Shown piece by piece: positions 56,844 to 64,000 of a stretch of 64,000 bases of DNA. The notes beneath the pieces were generated by a model. It was not told the origin of the DNA and did no database searches. It worked only from the letters and a program-made list of their open reading frames with translations. Within the stretch, counting starts at the first letter, position 1. The number at the start of each line of letters is the position of its first letter. The stretch covers positions 16,283 to 80,282 of the forward strand of contig JAOBSW010000199.1 in the NCBI GenBank assembly GCA_026214975.1, in the 5' to 3' direction. Source of the DNA: Gentiana macrophylla (Eukaryota > Streptophyta > Magnoliopsida > Gentianales > Gentianaceae). Made by a program: the position numbers and the translations under genes.

Positions 56844-57876
56844 AGCTGGCATTGCTCCAAGAAGTCATAAATGGTTTACAAAATATGAGCTCGCCAGACA
56901 TGGGCCCACCAAATACGAGCTCTCTTATTAAGAGCTCTCCAGTTAAATCAACATCAACAATTGCGCTTTGGATTTGTACAAGCACTCAATCCGCCCACTA
57001 AAGAGGGGCGGGTCTGATTAAAATCCGGTTTTCATGATTATCACATATCTACCTTTCGAGTTATACCATGTCCATTCTTGAAGTGTTATCGCCCCGGATG
57101 TCGACCTCAACATTTCTTTCAGACAAGTTACTCGCGATCTCAATCTTGTCCAAAACAAAGGGGCCGCACTATTAAAATTTCAAAACAGGCACCAAGTTTT
57201 TGATCTCGACATCTATTTCAAACAAGCTCGCCGCAAAACGCCCTCAATCTTGTCTGAAATAGGGGGCCGCATATCAGAATTTTTGAACTAGTACTTTGGT
57301 TCAGAATTTGTTTCCAGTAAGCTCGCTACGGCATAGCTTCGATCTTACTCGAAACAAGGTTGCCACACATCAGATTTTTCGATTCAGTCATCAAGCTCAA
57401 CAAAAACAAGTAAGGCTTTTAGCTCAATTATTTTAGCAAGTTCGATGCTTTAATTTCCTCGACCTACTTAAAAACAAGGGGGCCATATATATATACCATA
57501 TATGTATATATGCACATATACTGATATCGTCGGACCCAAATAAGCGGACTCGAAAAAGATGAAATATTTTGAGCAAAAATAAAGTGTGCGAGCTCAAAAA
57601 TACTTAGGAAAATCGTTACAAAAGAAAAATAAACATGCATTCAAAGCCCAAATCAACGGACACAAGTTAGGGGCGGAAAAATAAAGATTATTACAAACAG
57701 ATGGAAATTCGAAAAAGGCCAAGGCCAAGAGAGCTCATTTATTATAAGCTATCTATCAACGAGCTCTTTGTTACAAGCTCGCCATCAACGTGTATTTTCT
57801 CTTCAACAAAAGTCCGTCCGCTTAATAGCGCGGCACAAACAGGCTATAAGCCACTAAAAGAGGCTTTAAGCCACAA
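56844..57876 (+). other. 3' non-coding region with ~110-bp imperfect repeats
   Basis: At 57085-57375 three or more diverged units share CTCAATCTTGTC or CTTCGATCTTACTC, then GAAAYARGGKKGCC and CAGAWTTTTTGA. The sense of the repeat words matches the 52-bp array downstream in location only. No gene. Confidence 0.6.
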
Positions 57877-58084
57877 AAGGTCGTCCACTTCATAGCGCGA
57901 GCCTAAAAAATAAGTCGCACAAAACGACAAGGTCGTCTGCTTCATAGCGTGAGCCTAAAAAATAAGTCGCACAAAACGACAAGGTCGTCCGCTTCATAGC
58001 GCGAGCCTAAAAAATAAGTCGGACAAAACGACAAGGTCATCCGCTTCATAGCGCGAGCCTAAAAAAAAGAGTCGCAAAAAATGA
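57877..58084 (+). repeat. 52-bp tandem repeat, four exact-length units
   Basis: Units at 57877, 57929, 57981 and 58033, each AAGGTCGTCCGCTTCATAGC followed by GCGAGCCTAAAAAATAAGTC and GCACAAAACGAC, with one to seven changes per unit. A fifth unit starts (AAGGTCG) and breaks off. Arrays at this place, just upstream of the 3' LTR, are known from Tat/Ogre-type elements. Confidence 0.95.
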
Positions 58085-58202
58085 CAAGGTCGCCAAAAAC
58101 CAACAGCAAAGCGCTCAAGCAGAGCCATGTGCTGTCCGTGAGAACACTTTACTCCATGCTTGGCATTTCATTAAAATGCCGAAGACACGGAGTAGAGGCC
58201 AT

Positions 58203-58836
58203 TGATATGCCTAAATCGTATTTCGGTCCGCGGATCCTTATTTGGGTTTGACCGCCGCGACAATAGTGGATGAGGCCACCGGCCATTATTGTCCGTGAGC
58301 TCGCCAAGCCAAATTGGGATCGCATGAGCCTCGGATCCATTCAAGCCCTTAACCCTGTCTGGCGACAAGAAGGATTGGGGGCCGACACGCGATCCCATTA
58401 AATAAGCAGGTCATGGCGACCTGCGCCCATAATACTTAGAGGAAGAACTACCTCTAGTTTGGCAAGACAATGATATAAAAAATACGAGGGATCGGCCGAG
58501 GCCATCGTGAGTGTAACTATCGGCTCCCGCTACTAGTCCATATCTTGTAGATAAATATCTATTTTTTGTACTATATGTCCTCGTTTGTAAATAAGCCGAA
58601 CTTTTAGTCGGGTGGCTCCTATAAATAGGGCGACATGTAACCCATTTGAGGAGGATCAATCTATAAAACACAAGGCAAAGTCAATTTGTCCTCTCTCCTC
58701 TCTTATTAAGCACCACCGCCGGAATCCTCTAGCACCGCCGAGCACCACCGGCAAACACCACTTTAATACACTTTTTATAGCAGGATATCACCACATAAAC
58801 ATTTGCTAAACAACCGTGATAATTTACGCATTATCA
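58203..58836 (+). repeat. 3' LTR of the Tat-like element
   Basis: 634 bp, with TATAAATA at 58620-58627 and a TTAAG duplication after it. The preceding GGAGTAGAGGCCAT is a weak polypurine tract. Confidence 0.9.
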
Positions 58837-58841
58837 TTAAG

Positions 58842-60158
58842 ATTCTAAAAAATGAAGTCCAAATATATAAATAATAAATTATAAAACAATATTCAGACAT
58901 TATAATACTAAAGTTTGAAGAACTCTATAAATATTTTATTAAATTACTCTAGTAAATACTATATTAATAGATGACGCGTTATCGATGTGTTACGGTTAAG
59001 TTGTAATCGAAAGTTGCAAGACAAGCACTTGTTCATTCATTGTGAAAACCACTTATAATCATAACAAACTTTGGTTCGTTAAACTAAATAAACGAGCGAT
59101 AATGAACACTACTGGTGAAAGCACGAGTTTGCTTGAAGCGGTTTTTAAATTAACGACTCTACCCACTGGTACGTCGGGCGGGTAACGTCAATAATAGTGG
59201 CGTTTCTCGTATGTTTCAATAACAACGACGATATTTAGGTGCTGGAGTGAAGAAAAAGTATCAATAAATATTACCCGTCTAAATAAAGGTTTAAAAATTG
59301 TTTTGATGGTAATTAGAAGGTTTCGGGTTGAAATCTCAATAAAGACAAAAAAATGTGCTTGTATATTTTATATCCGTAAAAAATAGTATGAAAAGTTGGC
59401 CACCCAGTATTACATTTTCGTTAACGGCCCAAATATTGACAAAGACATGATTTTTGAAAGCGAGGTTATTTCTTGACTCATAAATATTTTCGACACCAGC
59501 ATTTACCTTCAAACTTTTACACACGAATGTGGTGCAGAATGTGTTTTGGGTGTCAATAAAATCCATATTTATGAATGGCGTTAACGGACTAAATATTGAT
59601 AAAGCGGGTGATTACGATGCGGGGGAGGCCGTCGATTTCGGTAGTCGGATCTGTGACACAGCGTGTATATAAATAAAAGCAATTTTTATCTTATATCACG
59701 CGTGTCACGAATCAACAGTGAATCCAAATAAGTCTCACCGCATCGTAACAACCGACAAAGACATGATTTATTAAGGCCATCTAAAAGGGCCTTATGGGAT
59801 CCAAACGTGGGTTACGGTGGTCTAGAGAAGTAGATGGAACCACATTTCTCCAGACGGAAAATAATATAAAATTGCCCACACGTTCAACTTTTGATCCTCT
59901 ACGCGGCTGAACGTGGCCTACGACAGCTGACGTTGACGGCATATTACATGATTTTCTTGTTCACAAATGTTTTTTTTTTTTTTTGAGGGGTTCACATATG
60001 TTAAACTTTGATTTAATTGTCGCTCTTTAATTATTTTCGATGATATATTTATGTGAAATAATAATGTGGGAAGTAATTAAATATGTCATGATGTAAGTAT
60101 GTTGTCGAAAGTAATTAAGGATGTCGATAAAACTCTTTCATCTTATTATACCTATGTT
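58842..60158. other. AT-rich intergenic DNA
   Basis: No coding motif. Short duplicated phrases occur (AAATATTGACAAAGACATGA near 59430, a shorter version near 59594, and CGACAAAGACATGATTTATT near 59753). Confidence 0.45.
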
Positions 60159-62330
60159 TGTGAAACCCCGACTTTGGGGTTATAATTTAAGGGTATTTCA
60201 GTATTTTTAGAATTAAGTATTCATTTTCCTAGTATCTTAAGGATAATTAAGTTTTTCTTGGTCTTCTAGTCGTCTTAAAAACCGAACTAGGTTCAGAAAA
60301 AGCTATAAAAAGCTTTAAGATGCCCTAGACTTAATCAATTTTGCGTTTTCAAGTTTTAGGAAAAAATGATGGCGATTGTCCGGCCCTCACCCTGAGAAAG
60401 CACCCACGACTTAGTTTTTGCAGGCTATGTTTAAATTTTTGGATTCGTTCGCGCGGATCACATGATGATTTGAAGGCATTCGATTCAATGGCGATTTGAG
60501 CATAGATTCATCTTGTGGAGGCAAGACGTAACCTTTTCGTAGTAGTTCTTGGCTTTATTCATGATTAGGTTTGATTCAAAGGGTAATCGTTGTTAGATTC
60601 GTTGTTGATTTGTAGATTCGCGTAGTTTTGGAAGTTAGTTGATGTTCAGCTTGCAGGTTCGGCTCATCTTTAACGTAAGAAGTTCTTCTTACGAAAAGGT
60701 TCCGTTTTTATCTTAAAAATCATGATTTTAAGTGTTTTTAGTACTTTTTTAACGTTAAACTGCACAAAATTGGACATGTCAATGTGTTAGGGTAGCTGCC
60801 GAGTATTTGTCAAGGCAGAAAATGATTTTGAGGCCAAGTCTGGGCCATTTTCCCGCCCTTCACCCGGCAAAGCGCACGGGGAAAAGTTGCATAACAACTT
60901 TCTGGCCTTTGATGTATACTGTGTTTTCAGGACATTATTCAGTTTTCTGGTTACTTTTTTTTGTAAACTGTTTTATGCGTTTTGGTTACGAGTAGTGGAT
61001 ATAGGATGGAGTTCGGTGTTGCTATGGCCTTTGTATGCTCTCGTAGGTTAGATATGTCTTTAACATGATATTACGTGCCTTATGTGATCCTATGTGTTTT
61101 GCCCACAATGTGTTACAAGAAACCTTGACCGCCGCCACGCGTCGTATTTGGATGTATGATTTGTTATTACCCTTGTTGAAATTCGATGTATTACAAGAAT
61201 ACCATGATCTAACGTGTGACGTGAGATGTGCGATCATTACCCAAAGTTTCACTAAGCTCATAGTTAGTTACCTTGCGACGCATTGAGCGGAGTGCCATGG
61301 GTCTCTATGTTCCATGTCAAATGTATGACTAGTTGTTTTACCCATGTCTTCCTGAAGACGATGTGTTACAAGAATATTGTGACCCAAACTCACTTTGGAT
61401 GTATGGCTATTCATATTATCAATGTTGCAACATGCCCTCCGTGCGTAAGTAAGAAGCTTGAACATGATATACAAGACACGAACATGTAATGGTTAGTATA
61501 TAAGTGATGTACGGATAAATATGTGGCTTATGTAAGTTTGACTTCTTTGGCTAAACACGGTAAGTAGGTAATTAATGAAACAAACAAATATGTGAAAGAT
61601 GGCTGAATGTAGTTAATATGCATGTTTTTCTATGCATAGTTCAATGTGGTTTCAAATTGATTTCTTTATGTTTCAAGATTTGCTTTTAAAGATGTTTTAT
61701 CATGTATTCTCAAGTTATGCTTTCAAAGTAGTTTTTTTAGTTCTTATGTCTATGTTTTCAGCTTGCTTTGTAATTGGATAAAGTAGATTCATAACATGTC
61801 TCCCGGCATTTGATAAACATGAATCTTTCTTTTGATCTTCTTTCTCCCTACTAAGCATTCAGCTGTTGCTCGCTATTTTATTTGGAATAAGAAGATATGG
61901 AGGTTGGAGACGAGTTGGATGACGAGCTTGAAGAGTAAGCTTAAGAATGGAGTCATGAAGCTTTTGTGTTTTCAACAATTTCTTTTTTCATCAAGTTGAG
62001 TTGTGATCAAGGTTAGCACCTATTTATGATTTTAGTATAGCAGCAATTGTAATCGGTTGAGTTAGTTAATGTTAAGTTACGATATTTATTGTCTTTTAAG
62101 AGTTTTAAATTTAGATTTAGGGTTAAAGATTGTGTCTTTAATTATTAGGGTTTATTCAGAATTGACAGAGGATCGAAAAAGAGAAATCGTTGTTAGAATT
62201 GGTTGTAGATTCGTGTAGATTCAAAGAGTAGTTATTGTTCGGTTCGTAATTCAGCTCGTCTTTAAGGTAAGGAGTTCTTCTTATTAAAATATTTCATTTT
62301 TAGTATAAAGATTATTAGGGCTGAGCAGAA
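60159..62330 (+). repeat. Probable decayed gypsy LTR (chromovirus-like), edges uncertain
   Basis: It begins TGTTTGTGAAACCCCGACTT-like and has GCTATAAAAAGC near 60300. The segment at 61850-61940 (CCTACTAAGCATTCAGC, then a GGAGGTTGGAGACGAGTTGG phrase) resembles the end part of plant chromovirus LTRs. A diverged repeat of 60583-60720 occurs at 62186-62315 around GAAGTTCTTCTTAC, so two overlapping remnants may be present. No protein-coding motif is seen. Confidence 0.3.
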
Positions 62331-62353
62331 AACCCAATGAACCCAATCCAACC

Positions 62354-62898
62354 TGATGGGTATAAATAATTCCATCACCTCAACAGTGGGAGACAACCCA
62401 CTGCGGCCATCCTCCGGCATGACAGAAGAGATCGCAAAAAGGGCGGCCACTATGTCTCACCTCGCGCGACCAAAGCATTTGCGCCCCAGGCAAGTACAAC
62501 AGATCCTGTGGATCTCATCCGAGCAAGTCAGAAGAGGCGCCAAGGGATGAGGCCGGAAAAGGCTTGCTCTTGCGACCTCGCAGAGAGATGGCGCCGATTG
62601 ATCGAGATCTTTTCCCACTTGTATCTTAGATATTTCGTCTTACTTAGTATCTAAGTTAAACCTAGCTGTTAGTAAAATATCTAATAGGTTACTTATTCCC
62701 TAAGTTACCCACCTCTATAAAAGGGTGGTCATTGTAAACTAGAAGAGATGAGATATACACTATACTTGCAAGACAAAGCTCTGTCCATTTTTTATTCCTC
62801 CATACCGCCACCCGCCGGGGTATCACACCACCTTAATACAGCCAGATATCCTACATATAAACACCGCTAAAAGCATGATCACATTTTCTGCATCATCA
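62354..62898 (+). repeat. 5' LTR of a second Tat-like element
   Basis: From TGATGGGTATAAATAATTCC to GCATCATCA, about 545 bp, with TGATG/CATCA inverted ends. A primer region GTTGGCTCCGTTACCGGGAA follows, related to the one at 54466. The 3' LTR is beyond the window, so boundaries rest on the termini and primer region alone. Confidence 0.65.
62716..62723 (+). promoter_or_regulatory. TATA box of the second Tat-like LTR
   Basis: TATAAAAG in CCTCTATAAAAGGGTGG, about 180 bp before the LTR end, a usual plant LTR promoter position. Confidence 0.6.
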
Positions 62899-63164
62899 GT
62901 TGGCTCCGTTACCGGGAAACGAAAGCTTCATCAGCTCATAACTCCACACAAAATCAAAAGCGGCGATTCACCGACCGGCTCCATCATATAGAAATTACAT
63001 ATCAGTTGCCGGAAGTCCGACTCAAGGCAAGTCCTAATCACAAGTATAGTCATAACTATGTATTTGGAAGCAAAGAACAGCTGAACCCCAAACTCCTAAA
63101 GGCGTTGTACAAACACATATACAAGGCGATGTCGCGGTAGAGACACAAGAGATTACATAGCGAG
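62899..63164 (+). other. Leader of the second Tat-like element
   Basis: The primer region is followed by non-coding leader. No motif beyond the primer site. Confidence 0.5.
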
Positions 63165-64000
63165 GTGGGAAGGATCACAAAGGGAGTTTTGGCCCCTAGC
63201 GATGCCCGAAATTTGATAAATCGGAAGGCTAAGTCAAGAGAGGTCGTAGCGGCATTGGATGGGAAAACCGGAGGATCATCTCGATCGCGACAAAGCCGGA
63301 TATCAACCCACAGGAAAGAGCCGGACCTCAAGAAGATCTCGGAGATTGCGGAAATAAGGGAATCGCGAGGTATGCGGAAACTATGTACCTAGCCAATTCC
63401 GTCTACGGTGGCAAAGGCCAAGCTCCAATATCGATCGACCCCAAATCCCCAGAGATGAAATCGCTCGCGGCGGTGAATAAGGGCGGCGAGCGGATCCACG
63501 GGATCGAGATAGAAGAAAGTGTGCGCTCATCCAGGCGCAAAGGACCAGGAAAAGCGTTGTGCGGACCGGTTCTCCCGGATCGCGATCATCGGGAGGAAAA
63601 ATCACGCGAAAAAGGTTCGGCTTTCAAAGGTTGGGTGAGAAGGACAAGGCCTCGGCCCCCAAGTCGTCTCGGCCTTCCGAGGAGGATCTCTTCCCCGGCG
63701 AGACAGGGGCGCACCGGACGCCCGCATAATTATCCGTGAAAAAAGAGCTCGTCGGGAGGAGTCGGAAGGCTGCGCGGGGAGTCGAGCACGAGCGAGAGAG
63801 GCTAATACACGGGCGCCGTTGCGACCGGTTCGACCTGTTTGGCGAGTAAGATGGAGATAATGAAAAACGAGCTCGCCGATTTGAAAAAGTCGAGCCCGGC
63901 CGAGAGAGCCGCCTAATCTCGAGGAATCGGCGTGCTCGCCAAGAGAATTACGAAACATTGCCTACGGTCGCGAAAGGTTAGCTATCCGGCTATAATTACT
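63165..64000 (+). pseudogene. Tat-like gag N-terminal region, cut by window end
   Basis: The frame starting at 63165 reads DARNLINRKAKSREVVAALD and KKISEIAEIRE, parallel to the gag start at 55361. After a frame change near 63365 a second frame reads MYLANSVYGGKGQAPISIDP and continues Arg/Ser-rich. At 63850-64000 the sequence parallels 56017-56165 (MEIMKNELADLKKSSPAE, then a frame break). It is GC-rich compared with the rest of the window. The capsid domain would lie beyond 64000. Confidence 0.65.

Larger units (their letters stand above)
53830..58836 (+). mobile_element. Tat-like Ty3/gypsy element, pol-less, with captured kinase fragment
   Basis: LTRs at 53830-54465 and 58203-58836 (TGATATGCC to ACATTATCA or GCATTATCA) are flanked by TTAAG at 53825-53829 and 58837-58841. 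Inside are a PBS-like GTTGGCTCATTACCGGGAAA, a decayed gag, an MPS1-like kinase fragment fused to the gag end, ~110-bp and 52-bp repeats, and no protease, RT or integrase. The 5.0-kb size and lack of pol make it non-autonomous. A related element begins at 62354, sharing the LTR-end layout and the GTTGGCTC primer region. Confidence 0.85.

Noticed and set aside
61022..61489. Overlapping ORFs of 60-80 codons on both strands
   Set aside because: No family resemblance; the region reads better as decayed LTR-type repeat with diverged internal duplications.
62350..62550. Small plus-strand ORF with Met-Gly-Ile-Asn start
   Set aside because: It lies inside the LTR of the right-hand Tat-like element and has no coding motif.

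Overview
This window is plant nuclear DNA, most probably from a flowering plant. It consists almost entirely of retrotransposons and their debris. The evidence is plant-type Ty1/copia, Athila-like Ty3/gypsy and Tat-like Ty3/gypsy proteins, a primer site matching tRNA-Asp, plant gag-associated ORF families, and degenerate FAR1-, CGI121- and MPS1-like host gene fragments. I found no intact host gene, rRNA, tRNA or CRISPR. Nothing fixes the species.

Layout. 0-8.8 kb: minus-strand remains of a copia gag; a probable gypsy LTR end; a 10-unit ~60-bp minisatellite; and two minus-strand pseudogenes resembling the plant retroelement-associated families Transposase_32 and Transposase_28. 8.8-12.1 kb: the 5' end of a FAR1-like gene, with leader intron, between weak inverted ends. 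12.1-42.1 kb: one minus-strand copia element (RLC-1) with 5-bp target duplications CGTTT at both ends, swollen to 30 kb by two later insertions. One is a decayed copia (RLC-2, 12.4-20.5 kb) in its RT. The other is an 18.3-kb Athila-like compound element (22.9-41.2 kb, target duplication AGGAG) in its gag. That compound element holds two different LTR families, five LTRs or LTR pieces and two copies of the integrase-to-3'UTR block, so it has been rearranged.

42.1-44.4 kb: TE ends with gene fragments, one matching the KEOPS subunit CGI121. 44.4-47.7 kb: a complete non-coding LTR retrotransposon with target duplication ACCAT. 48.5-53.1 kb: a fragment of the RLC-2 LTR, then a third copia (RLC-3) whose RT is split exactly after the catalytic YVDD codons by a 1.7-kb solo LTR (target duplication ATGAC). 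53.8-58.8 kb: a Tat-like element with both LTRs, target duplication TTAAG, 52-bp tandem repeats, and a gag that runs in frame into a fragment resembling the MPS1/TTK kinase ATP-binding lobe. 58.8-62.3 kb: non-coding sequence, probably including a decayed gypsy LTR. 62.35 kb to the end: the LTR and gag start of a second Tat-like element, cut by the window edge.

Three things stand out: the gag-kinase fusion; a short palindrome family (arm-CG-RG-CG-arm) shared by unrelated LTRs; and differences between duplicate copies that concentrate at CAG/CTG sites. The last suggests that some frameshifts may be sequencing artefacts at methylated sites.
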